Source: Archangium lansingense (GTDB taxonomy: Bacteria; Myxococcota; Myxococcia; Myxococcales; Myxococcaceae). From it: 64,000 bases of DNA. The notes under the pieces are model-generated. The model saw only the letters and a program-made list of their open reading frames with translations, had not been told where the DNA came from and made no database searches. The position numbers were made by a program, and so were the translations under genes. The stretch is taken from positions 5,518,001-5,582,000 of the forward strand of contig NZ_JAPNKA010000001.1 of NCBI RefSeq assembly GCF_026626635.1. Reading direction: 5' to 3'. Below are positions 9,655 through 17,421 of the stretch, in pieces; the stretch's first letter is position 1, and each line of letters begins with the position of its first letter.

Positions 9655-10021
9655 GCGTATAGGCGGGATGGGGGCGGTGTGGAGGGAGAGGGCAGGAGCC
9701 GAGGGGTAGAGGAGGGATGCTGACGGGAGCAACGAGGGCAGTGCGCTGGGCCGGAGGAGACGAGGTGCAGCGCCATTGGGCACACGCTGGCCCAGGTGGC
9801 CCCCAGGCCGAGTGGGCAGGGACAGGTGCTCCAGAATGGCGAGCACGGCGTTGGGTGCCGTCAGGTACGCCAACACTTGGCGCCTGCCTGCACACCAAGC
9901 ACAGGTGAAGACATCCAATGCGAACGTCTTGCGCAGCAGCTTCGCCTGGTCCACTCGCGGCATCCGCTTCTTCTTCGGCTCCTTGCTGACCGCTGCCTCA
10001 GGTGCCGCGCTCGCCCCCTCC
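9655..10021 (-). mobile_element. IS91-like transposase C-terminal fragment (copy D, longest)
   Basis: The minus strand encodes PRVDQAKLLRKTFALDVFTC then AWCAGRRQVLAYLTAPNAV and ILEHLSLPTRP. That is the conserved C-terminal block of IS91-family transposases, including the CxxC ribbon. A basic linker precedes it (KEPKKKR). This is the most complete of the fragments and identifies the others. It abuts a truncated signal-peptide gene at 10022. Confidence 0.7.
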
Positions 10022-10114
10022 TCACCTGCTTGGGGGCGCATTTTGTGGCACCGAGGCCAGGGACAGGATGCCGGCGGCAACAGCAGCAAGAGCAAGCCAT
10101 TCGATTTTCTTCAT
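10022..10114 (-). pseudogene. 5' stub of a secreted-protein gene cut by an IS91-like fragment
   Basis: ATG at 10114 opens a frame that starts MKKIEWLALAAVAAGILSLA, a textbook Sec signal peptide with a Lys-rich n-region and Ala/Leu h-region. Within a few codons it runs into copy D sequence and stops at 10022-10024 after about 30 residues. The mature protein is gone. The 310 bp upstream (10115-10425) hold no recognisable gene and probably contain the promoters for this stub and for the divergent TRAP gene. Confidence 0.5.
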
Positions 10115-10425
10115 ATCGTTTCGTCCGGTGAGAATGATGTCACGTGATAAGCCATACGGGCATTACCGCTGAGTGTGAACGGAGCCCGTGCGAGAAGCAG
10201 GCTCAAGCAGTGATGGGCTTGCCCCGGTGACCTGTCAACGTCCAGGGCTGACGCGTCAACCGACACGTCAGCACGGGCGCATCCCTCCGGTTCCGAGCCC
10301 GAGGCTCATCCTTTCACGGAGTTGCTCGAGGTCCCGCCCCGGCATGGCCCGTGCAACCCATCCCTTCACATCTTTCATCTTCAAACCCCGCGAGCGCTTC
10401 AACTCGGATCGGGAGGAGCTTCAAA

Positions 10426-11421
10426 ATGATGTTGCGTAGAACGGCAATCAAGCTCCTGGGTGTTCTAACGCTCCTCTCCGGAGTGGGCATTGCAGGGCAG
10501 GCGGACGCAGGGGAGGTCATCAGGATAGGAACGATGGCTCCGAAGTCGAGCCCATGGGGCCAGGTCTTCTCGGTGTGGGAGAAGGCCGTGAGAGAGAAGA
10601 GCGGCGGCAATCTCGAGCTGCAGTTCTTCTACAACGGTGGGGACGAGGGGGCGATGGTCGACAAGATGAAGGCCGGCCAGCTCGACGGGGTGGTGGTGAC
10701 GGCCGCCGGCCTCAGCAAGATTCATCCGCCTGTCCTGGCGCTCCAGATGCCCGGCCTGTTCACGACCTGGGAGAAGCTCGACAAGGCGCGCGACGCGATG
10801 GCGGCCGATTTCGACAAGGCCTTCGCGGACGCCGGCTTCAGAGTCCTCGGCTGGTGCGACGTCGGCTCGGTTCATCTCATGTCGAAGGGCTTCGCGGTCC
10901 GGTCTCCCGACAATATCAAGGGCAAGAAGCCCTATACGCGTCGCGACGATGCCATCCAGCCGGCCCTGTTCAAGGTGATCGGCGGCGTCTCGCCGGTGGC
11001 GCTGAACGTGCCCGAGGTGTCCCCGAACCTCGACAAGGGCGCGATCAACATCATGAACGTCCCCGCGCTCGAGGCCGAGCAGCACCAGTGGGCGTCGAAG
11101 TTCGACCACATCGTCGACGACACGAGCGCCCTGGCCATCGGCGCGATCGTCGTCTCGTCGAAGCGCCTCGATGCGCTCCCAGCGGATCTCCGATCGATCC
11201 TCACCGACACGGGGAAGATCTCCGCGGCCGCGCTCACGAAGAGAGTTCGCAGCGAGGATGACGCCTCCTACGGGCGCATAAAGTCGCGCATGACCGTGAT
11301 CACCCTCACGGCCGCTGAGAAGGCGAAGTGGGACAAAGTGTTCAAGCAGACGCGCCAGCGCCTCGCTCAGGACACGTTCTCGCCGAGTCTCGTCACGAAG
11401 CTCGAAGGCCTCGCGAAGTAG
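10426..11421 (+). CDS. TRAP transporter solute-binding protein, DctP family
   Basis: A 331-residue periplasmic binding protein. The start at 10426 is chosen because GGGAGGAG sits at 10411-10418 and the signal peptide (MMLRRTAIKLLGVLTLLSGV, cleavage near AGQADA) follows at once. The mature part begins VIRIGTMAPKSSPWGQ, the usual opening of DctP proteins. Length and fold fit the family (about 330 residues), which delivers organic acids to a DctQ/DctM membrane pair. No dctQ or dctM gene is adjacent, and an IS91-like fragment begins within 10 bp of the stop, so the rest of the operon may have been lost or lie elsewhere. Confidence 0.88.
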   Translation: MMLRRTAIKLLGVLTLLSGVGIAGQADAGEVIRIGTMAPKSSPWGQVFSVWEKAVREKSGGNLELQFFYNGGDEGAMVDKMKAGQLDGVVVTAAGLSKIHPPVLALQMPGLFTTWEKLDKARDAMAADFDKAFADAGFRVLGWCDVGSVHLMSKGFAVRSPDNIKGKKPYTRRDDAIQPALFKVIGGVSPVALNVPEVSPNLDKGAINIMNVPALEAEQHQWASKFDHIVDDTSALAIGAIVVSSKRLDALPADLRSILTDTGKISAAALTKRVRSEDDASYGRIKSRMTVITLTAAEKAKWDKVFKQTRQRLAQDTFSPSLVTKLEGLAK

Positions 11422-11427
11422 CGGTCA

Positions 11428-11510
11428 TGCCATCGCGAGTGCAGCGGGCCGAGCTGCTCAGGAGGACGTTCGGCTGCGACGTCTTCGCCCGCGGGAGGTT
11501 GCGCGCCACT
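11428..11510 (+). mobile_element. IS91-like transposase fragment on the opposite strand (copy E)
   Basis: The plus strand encodes MPSRVQRAELLRRTFGCDVF followed by AR. This aligns with PRVDQAKLLRKTFALDVFTC of copy D, which is on the minus strand. Only about 25 residues survive. The fragment lies immediately after the DctP gene and before a broken GFA-family gene, the same 'repeat next to a broken gene' arrangement seen for copies C and D. Confidence 0.5.
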
Positions 11511-11548
11511 CCTTCAGTCACACCCGCGGTGTTGCTATACGGCGACGC

Positions 11549-11690
11549 ATGATGAAGACCGGCGGATGTGCATGTGCCGCAGTGCGGCAGTGCGGCAAGG
11601 CATCACCCTCGAGCTCACGCCGGTGACGTTCTGCGACTGCTCGAAGTGCCGTCGATGGATGGGCTCATTCGGAGAGAAGAATTCACCCGC
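11549..11690 (+). pseudogene. Frameshifted 5' fragment of a GFA / CENP-V-type zinc protein gene
   Basis: ATG at 11549 gives MMKTGGCACAAVR, the N-terminal zinc motif of GFA-family (glutathione-dependent formaldehyde-activating-like) proteins. About 15 codons later the match shifts frame and continues as TLELTPVTFCDCSKCRRWMG, the second Cys cluster (CxCxxC). The remaining two thirds of the usual 130-residue domain are absent. The 300 bp that follow (to 11996) hold no gene I can support, though the minus strand has a short coding-like stretch around ACIVRVTVNGEPLDD. Confidence 0.55.
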
Positions 11691-11996
11691 TGAAGCGACG
11701 AGACCCCGGAGAGCGCGTCCGAATGAGTGCAATGTCGAGGGTAGCGGGTTGAGTCAGCTTCTCGCGACAACTCCGTTGACACTCACCGTTGTCGTCCGTG
11801 AGGGCATCCCGCTCGTCACCGCGCAGCCGCTCGAGGCAAGCACTCGTGGTGGGGGCGATGGCCTGTCCGCTGTCATCCAGCGGCTCGCCGTTGACCGTCA
11901 CCCGCACGATGCATGCGCCCACCGGCTGGCAGATGTCGAAGGCGTCGGGGCTCCTCCACCTGCCGGTGGTGCCCGGGACGCCCTCCTGGCCCTGGC

Positions 11997-12569
11997 TCAG
12001 GGGCTGGGCGGCACGTAATGGAACCGGATGGACTCGTGGAAGTGCTGATAGAGCCACTGCCCGTTGCGCTTCTTCAGCAGGAAGGTGGCGCGCGTGGGCT
12101 GCGTCAACACCGGGCTCGTCGAGTTCACCGGCTTGTACGAGTAGACCCAGGTGTAGTTGCAGTAGACGTAGGCCGCGTCCGTGCCCTTGGGGAAGATGCG
12201 CAGGTTGGTGACATTCCCACTGATGATGCTGATGCTCGAGAGCATGCTCTGGTAGTACGTGCTCAAGGTGGTGAGATCGTCCATGGGCACGTCGATCTCC
12301 GTGGCGATGTAGGACAGGTCATCGGGGTCCGTCGTGTCCCAGAGATCCAGCAGCATCTGCAGGTCCTCCACGATGAACCCGTTCGCGTAGTCCTCGACCG
12401 CCTGGCGGATGGCCTGCTCGTCGGTGGTGGTCAGCAGGCTCTGCGTGCTCGGACTGGTCTGGGTCTTCTGTCGCTGGGCCGGTTTGGTTGGGGTCGCCCC
12501 GGCGAGGGGGGGCATGGCCACGCAGCAGAGGAGGGTCAGGAGCGGGATGGAGAGCTTCTTGGCGTTCAT
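11997..12569 (-). CDS. Secreted NTF2-like (SnoaL/DUF4440-type) protein
   Basis: 190 residues. The start at 12569 gives a clean signal peptide (MNAKKLSIPLLTLLCCVAMP, cleavage after AGA). The mature part contains TDEQAIRQAVEDYANGFIVE, the helix that opens NTF2/SnoaL-like folds, and ends RNGQWLYQHFHESIRFHYV, the closing beta strand typical of DUF4440. Such domains act as small-molecule binding pockets or as inactive scaffolds, so no reaction can be assigned. An AT-rich stretch at 12650-12695, unusual in this DNA, lies upstream and probably holds its promoter. Confidence 0.7.
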   Translation of the reverse strand: MNAKKLSIPLLTLLCCVAMPPLAGATPTKPAQRQKTQTSPSTQSLLTTTDEQAIRQAVEDYANGFIVEDLQMLLDLWDTTDPDDLSYIATEIDVPMDDLTTLSTYYQSMLSSISIISGNVTNLRIFPKGTDAAYVYCNYTWVYSYKPVNSTSPVLTQPTRATFLLKKRNGQWLYQHFHESIRFHYVPPSP

Positions 12570-12699
12570 GGACTTGCCCGGGTCTGGCCCTCGTTGCGTC
12601 ATGCAGCGAGGGTGCAACACCTGGAACTCTAGCAAGCTGGGTGACATTCGTACCGCAATGTAATAAAATTATTGCAAACTTAAAATTATCGTGCAGTGA

Positions 12700-12870
12700 A
12701 GGGGAGCAGGCGCACTGGCCCGGAACCTTCGGCACGAGCTTGCCGTTGGACGGCGACGTCTTCAGGGATGAGGCGAGAGCCTGCCCACGACTGTCATCGA
12801 GCAGGTATAGCCATCCAGGAACCCGCCTTTGAATTTCGAGCTGCCGCTGACCGTGATGTCGCCCCTGGCA
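12700..12870 (-). pseudogene. Decayed fragment of a secreted-protein gene
   Basis: The minus strand shows GDITVSGSSKFKGGFLDGYT followed by CSMTVVGRLSP and a stop. A second frame then continues the theme with SNGKLVPKVPGQCACSP. The pattern of two short beta-like pieces in different frames suggests the 3' end of a frameshifted exported-protein gene. The family was not recognised and the evidence is thin. Confidence 0.3.
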
Positions 12871-12941
12871 CTTCATCGGCGCGACACTGTTCGGTGATAG
12901 CGGCCTTCGCTCGCCCGTCTGTACCCAGGAGTCTCCGCTCC

Positions 12942-13490
12942 GTGCCGACGCCCCGAGAACCTCTCGTCTACGACGTCACCGTCGAGGCCATGTTTTCCCG
13001 CGCGCTGAAGGGACGCCTCAGCCCGCGGCTGAAGGCGCGAGTGAAGGAGGAGGGCATCGATCTGGACGCGAAGTTGAAGCCGAGCTACCCGCGTGAGGTG
13101 TGGCTGCGCACGATGCGCCTGGTGGTGGAGGACCTCTACTCGGGCGTGCCCGAGGAGCGGGCCTGGTTCGAGCTGGGTGAGCGGATGGTGGACTCGTTCA
13201 GCGAGACGCTGATGGGCCCCGCCATCGTGGGCGTCCTGAAGCTGCTTGGCCCGAAGCGCGCACTGGGGCGGATGTCGCAGACGTTCCAGTACGCCAACAA
13301 CTACATGCAGTCGAAGTTGGAGGAACTGGGCCCAGGCCGGTTCCGGCTCTGGGTCAACGAAGTGGGAATCTCGCCCCACTTCATCGCGGGCACGGTGTCC
13401 GCCACGCTGAGGACCTCTGGCACGGCGAACCCCCGGGTGGAGATTGCGGGGTTCGACGGCCACCAGTGCACCTACGCCATCTCCTTCTGA
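12942..13490 (+). CDS. DUF2378 family protein (myxobacterial TIGR02265-type)
   Basis: 182 residues from a GTG start at 12942, chosen because an AGGAG lies at 12927-12931 and the family begins with a short strand followed by TVEAMFSRALKGRL. The protein matches the DUF2378 pattern throughout: LKPSYPREVWLRTMRLVVED, YSGVPEERAWFELGERMVDSF and the closing beta hairpin. This family is greatly expanded in myxobacteria and has no known biochemical role. It has no signal peptide and is probably cytoplasmic. It is convergent with the dioxygenase gene that ends at 13542. Confidence 0.85.
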   Translation: MPTPREPLVYDVTVEAMFSRALKGRLSPRLKARVKEEGIDLDAKLKPSYPREVWLRTMRLVVEDLYSGVPEERAWFELGERMVDSFSETLMGPAIVGVLKLLGPKRALGRMSQTFQYANNYMQSKLEELGPGRFRLWVNEVGISPHFIAGTVSATLRTSGTANPRVEIAGFDGHQCTYAISF

Positions 13491-13541
13491 GCAGGTGGCG
13501 CGCCAAGGGCTCGTTCGCCGAGTGGCTCACCGCCCACCTGT

Positions 13542-14384
13542 TCATCCGTTCGAGACAGGGCCGAAGCCCCGGAGCGGCAGGGTGGGCGCGCGTTGCAGCC
13601 AGTTGTCCTTGGGGTAGTGGGCGGTGCCATCGATGAGGTGGACAGAGTAGGCGTGGCGGCTCTTGGACGAGGTGTTGGCGCCGCTCTTATGGGGCAGCAG
13701 CCCGTGGAGCACGACCAGCGTGCCCTTCTTCACCTCCAGAGGCACCATTCCCTCGTTGGGCAGGGGAGTGGAGTCCAGCACCTGGAACGCCGTGCCGCCC
13801 CCCTCGGCGCGCACGAAGCGCTTCTTCAATCCCAGCGTGTGCCCGCCGGGCAGCGCCCAAAGACAGCCATTCTCCAGCGTGGCGTCCTCCAGCGCGAACC
13901 AGAAGCCCAGGCAGGTGGACGGCTCCGTGTACAGGAACGTCGCATCCTGGTGGCAGTTGACCTCACCCCCGATGTGAGGCTGCTTGAAGATGTACATCGA
14001 CTGGAGCAGCAACGGCTGCTTCAGGCCCAGCTCCGAGGCCAGCCCTGCCAGCTCGGGCGTGCGGGAGAACCTGTCGAAGAGGGGGTCGAGGTCGTGCAGG
14101 GCGTGGCCAATCTTGTTGAGGGACAGCGCCTTGTCCTGGCGCAGCGAGCCATCGGGCCGGAAGGCGTCCTCCTCGAAGAAGAAGCGGAGCTCATCCCCCG
14201 AGGCGAGGAAGTACTCGTCCGAGGTCCGGGTCTGGTCGCGCGTGGAGAAGACGGAGACAGTCTCCGGCCGGAAGCCGGCTACCAGCTCTTCCGCCCGGGC
14301 CTTCAAGGCGTCGCAGGCTGCCGTTGAGACGAATCCGGGCAGCACGAGGAAACCCTGTCGCGCGAAGTCTCTAGCTCGATCCAT
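13542..14384 (-). CDS. Phytanoyl-CoA dioxygenase (PhyH) family protein
   Basis: 280 residues from ATG 14384, which is preceded by GGGAG; a second in-frame ATG at 14396 is possible. The N-terminus FARQGFLVLPGFVS is the typical PhyH opening. The iron-binding His-x-Asp is in NCHQDATF, the distal His in LHGLLPHKSG, and the 2-oxoglutarate-binding Arg in KSRHAYSVHL. Together these give a complete Fe(II)/2-oxoglutarate oxygenase site. Bacterial PhyH proteins hydroxylate very different substrates (lipids, amino acids, secondary metabolites), and no biosynthetic neighbours point to one. Confidence 0.88.
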   Translation of the reverse strand: MDRARDFARQGFLVLPGFVSTAACDALKARAEELVAGFRPETVSVFSTRDQTRTSDEYFLASGDELRFFFEEDAFRPDGSLRQDKALSLNKIGHALHDLDPLFDRFSRTPELAGLASELGLKQPLLLQSMYIFKQPHIGGEVNCHQDATFLYTEPSTCLGFWFALEDATLENGCLWALPGGHTLGLKKRFVRAEGGGTAFQVLDSTPLPNEGMVPLEVKKGTLVVLHGLLPHKSGANTSSKSRHAYSVHLIDGTAHYPKDNWLQRAPTLPLRGFGPVSNG

Positions 14385-14669
14385 GTCCACTCCCATGAGG
14401 CGGACCGTATCAAAGGACCCGCTGCGTGTAAGTCACCCCTCCGTGCGTTGCCGTTGCTCCCCCTACGTTTGCATGGGTAGGTGGCTGCGTGAGATTCGGT
14501 AGAACCAGACGCAGGGCGGACTGGTGGCGCTCGGGGCGGGCCTGCCACGCGAGGAGCTCGAGTGGACGGCGGGTCGGCTGCGCCAGGTGCTGGCCGAGCT
14601 GCGGCGCCGGCGCACGGCGTAGAGGGGCGAGCTGGCCGCTGCGCCCTCACGCCAGAAGGAACAAGCGAC
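14385..14669. other. Intergenic stretch with a short coding-like remnant
   Basis: The plus strand at about 14518-14622 reads LVALGAGLPREELEWTAGRL then RQVLAELRRRRTA and a stop, with strong codon bias but no start. It looks like the 3' end of a lost gene. No family was recognised. The rest presumably holds the promoter of the minus-strand dioxygenase gene. Confidence 0.3.
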
Positions 14670-17354
14670 CTACGCCCGTCTCCGTCTCAGGAACAGCACC
14701 AGCCCGAGCCACGCCAACGCGCCGCCCGGCCCCGCCCCACAGCCACACCCGCCTTCGGGAACCTCCGTCCCGGGGTTCGATCCGCCATCCACCGGCCCCG
14801 TCCCGCCATCCATCGGCTCGGGAGCGGCGCACGGGCCAGTCCCCACGCACACCCACGTCCCCGCCGAGGCACTCCGCCCCGTCGTGTCGTAGACGACCAT
14901 GCGGACCTGATGCACCCCTTCCTTCAGCGAGGTCGTGTCCCACCGGTTGTGCTCGCCGCCATAGTGGTAGTGCCCGGAGTCCTGCGCGTCCGTGCTCTCC
15001 AGCACTCCATCCACGTAGAACTCCGCTCTCGTGCAGCCCAAGTCGTCCACGCAGTCCCCGTAGAACTCCGCCATCGTTCCGGAGACGACCTCGCCCGGCG
15101 CGGGCCGTGTCAGCACCGCCTGTGGCGGCTCGTCCGCCTTCACGGTGACCTGGAAGGACTGCACCGCGTCCGGGCTCACGCCGTTGCTCGCGTACACCGA
15201 CATGTCCACCGTGCCCACTTCCTGGGGCGTCCAGGTGAGCCAGCCCGTGCTCTCAGCGATGATCGGCCCCTGAATGCTGCTCGTCAGCGAGAACGTCGGC
15301 GCGGGTCGCCCCTCCGCCACCACGTCGTAGCGGTATGGCGCTCCCACGACTGCCCGGGTGATGGGCGTAGAGGTGATGGTTGGCTCCAACGGCTCATTGT
15401 CCTGCACGGTGACGGACAGGGTGCGTGCGTCCGAGCCCACTGCTGCCACGGTGATCGTCGCTGTGTCCCTCAGGTTGTCCGCGTCCTCGGCGGCTGCCAC
15501 GGTGACGGTTTGGGGCGTGCTCCAGTTGGACGGGGTGAAGGTCCGGGTTGCGCCTCCACTGACAGAGACATCCGTGTCGCCCGAGGTCCGTGCCACCGTG
15601 ACGGAGACATTGCTCGTGGGCCGCTTGGACAGCGCCACCGTGAAGGTGCCGCTCCCGCCCTCGTCCAGCGTCAACTCCACGGTGGAGAGCACGAGCCGTG
15701 CCCCGTTGTTGTCGATGGAGGTCACCCGGACCGTCTCCGTGTCGAGCCCTGCCGCGGACACGGTGAAGAGCGCGGTATCCGGGTTGATGTCCGCGTCCTC
15801 GGCGGCGTCGATCGTGACCGTCTGGAGCTGGTTCCAGTTGGCTGCTGTGAAGCGGAGCTGGGCACCGCTCGAGAGGGTCAGGTCCTCATCGCCCGAGGCC
15901 CGCTGCACGTTGACCGTGACATCCGCGGTAGGAGCCTCCGCCAGGCGGACGGTGAAGACGATCCTTCCGCTCTCGACGACCGCGTGGTTCAGCGCCGAGA
16001 CGATGAGCTTCTGTCCGGGCGCCTCGGGCTTGACCCGGGTGATCCTGTTCGACGTGACCCCCACCACGTACAGCGCGCCGTCCGGCCCCACATCCATGTC
16101 CACGGCCTGGTAGAAGTCCGTGCCCCACGAGTCCACCGTGGCCACCGTTCCATCCGCGGCCAGCGTGGCACGCACCAGCCGGTGGGAGTTGTAGTCCCCG
16201 AAGAGGAAGTTGCCTCGGTACTCGGATGGGAAGAGCGTGGAGTCGTAGAAGACGCCCCCGGTGATGGAGCCCCCCAGGTGCTGCGTCTTCGCCGTGCCTC
16301 CACCACTGTTCGCATCCGGCCCCGCCTGCACCGCCGTCCACTTGTCGGCGCTCGGAGTGCTGGCCACGTACACGGTTCCGTTGAAGCTCGTGTCCGTCAC
16401 ACCGGCCACGGTGATCGCCTCGCCCTTGCGGAAGCCGTGGGTTTCCGTGGTGGTGAAGGTGACGATGCCCCCGCTGCGCACGGCGCCCCCCGAGGTGGTG
16501 AGATTGCGCGTATCCGTATTGTTGGTGCGGTACTTGATGGCCGGGGTGATGTAACCCGCTGGCTGGTTGTTCTCGTAGTCGTTGTAGCCCGCGTGGTCTC
16601 TCTCGCCGACGACGAAGACCTGCTCGTAGTCCGTCCCCACTGAGTTCACCCACAGCCTCCCCGTGCCCGGCTGGAAGGTGAAGGTGAGCGGGTTGCGGAA
16701 GCCGCGCGCCCAGATGTACTCGTTGTTCGGGCCCACCCCGTCATTGAAGGGGTTGTCGTTGGCAGGGGTTCCATCCGGATTGGCGCGGCCCACCTTGGAG
16801 GCCAGTGAGGTGAGATCCGCGTCCACCCCTGAGTCGTTGCCCAGGTCGCCAATGGCCCAGTACAGCTTCCCGTCCAGACCAAAGCCCACGGCTCCGCCGT
16901 CATGGTTGTTTCCCGCGGTGGGCAGGTTGTCGATGAGCACCGTGCGCGCCGTGCCCACGCCATTGGCATCCGTGTACCGGACAATCTGCTGCTTGGAGGC
17001 GGTGGCGGTCACGAACAGGTAGACGTAGCGGTTGACGGCGTAGTTCGGATCGAACGCCATGCCGATGAGGCCGCACTCGCTGTTGGTGTGCACGGACTCC
17101 GTCGCGAACACCGTCGTCACCAGCGTGTTGTTCTGGGTGACGAGCTCCCCATCGCGCATCGTCGCGATGCGCACGGTGCCATGCTTGTTGAGGATGAAGA
17201 GCCGCCCCGAGCCATCGGGCGCCCACGCCAACCCGGTGGCGTAAGTCAGCGACGAGGAGCTGTAGGCCGTTTCCTGGAAGCCATTGGGAACGGTCGCCAG
17301 AGCTGGAGAAGCCAGGAGCGAGAGGAGAGCGAGGCCTGCACGAGATGAGCGCAT
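14670..17354 (-). CDS. Surface-anchored PQQ-type sugar dehydrogenase with Calx-beta-like domains and MYXO-CTERM tail
   Basis: 894 residues. Signal peptide MRSSRAGLALLSLLASPALA is followed by a glucose/sorbosone dehydrogenase-like propeller (about 22-440; GLAWAPDGSGRLFILNKHGT, GLIGMAFDPNY, NNHDGGAVGFGLDGKLYWAI). Two beta-sandwich repeats (about 450-680) share an 'LTLSSGAQLRFTAANWNQLQ'-type segment and resemble Calx-beta-like domains; an Ig-like domain follows. The C-terminus is a MYXO-CTERM-type sorting signal: GGCGCGAG, a hydrophobic segment and a final RRRRA. Such tails are cut by myxosortase and leave the protein on the cell surface. Whether the propeller binds PQQ or oxidises sugars is unproven; many homologues are only annotated by fold. 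Confidence 0.85.
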   Translation of the reverse strand: MRSSRAGLALLSLLASPALATVPNGFQETAYSSSSLTYATGLAWAPDGSGRLFILNKHGTVRIATMRDGELVTQNNTLVTTVFATESVHTNSECGLIGMAFDPNYAVNRYVYLFVTATASKQQIVRYTDANGVGTARTVLIDNLPTAGNNHDGGAVGFGLDGKLYWAIGDLGNDSGVDADLTSLASKVGRANPDGTPANDNPFNDGVGPNNEYIWARGFRNPLTFTFQPGTGRLWVNSVGTDYEQVFVVGERDHAGYNDYENNQPAGYITPAIKYRTNNTDTRNLTTSGGAVRSGGIVTFTTTETHGFRKGEAITVAGVTDTSFNGTVYVASTPSADKWTAVQAGPDANSGGGTAKTQHLGGSITGGVFYDSTLFPSEYRGNFLFGDYNSHRLVRATLAADGTVATVDSWGTDFYQAVDMDVGPDGALYVVGVTSNRITRVKPEAPGQKLIVSALNHAVVESGRIVFTVRLAEAPTADVTVNVQRASGDEDLTLSSGAQLRFTAANWNQLQTVTIDAAEDADINPDTALFTVSAAGLDTETVRVTSIDNNGARLVLSTVELTLDEGGSGTFTVALSKRPTSNVSVTVARTSGDTDVSVSGGATRTFTPSNWSTPQTVTVAAAEDADNLRDTATITVAAVGSDARTLSVTVQDNEPLEPTITSTPITRAVVGAPYRYDVVAEGRPAPTFSLTSSIQGPIIAESTGWLTWTPQEVGTVDMSVYASNGVSPDAVQSFQVTVKADEPPQAVLTRPAPGEVVSGTMAEFYGDCVDDLGCTRAEFYVDGVLESTDAQDSGHYHYGGEHNRWDTTSLKEGVHQVRMVVYDTTGRSASAGTWVCVGTGPCAAPEPMDGGTGPVDGGSNPGTEVPEGGCGCGAGPGGALAWLGLVLFLRRRRA

Positions 17355-17421
17355 GCCATGACACTAACAGTGCGGATCCCACTCACTACGTGAGTTCGCC
17401 CTCACGCTCTCGTCCCAGAGG

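Noticed and set aside
14562..16643. 693-codon plus-strand frame opposite the sugar dehydrogenase gene
   Set aside because: The peptide is His/Arg/Gly-rich without domains, and the minus-strand gene has full signal, fold and sorting-tail evidence.
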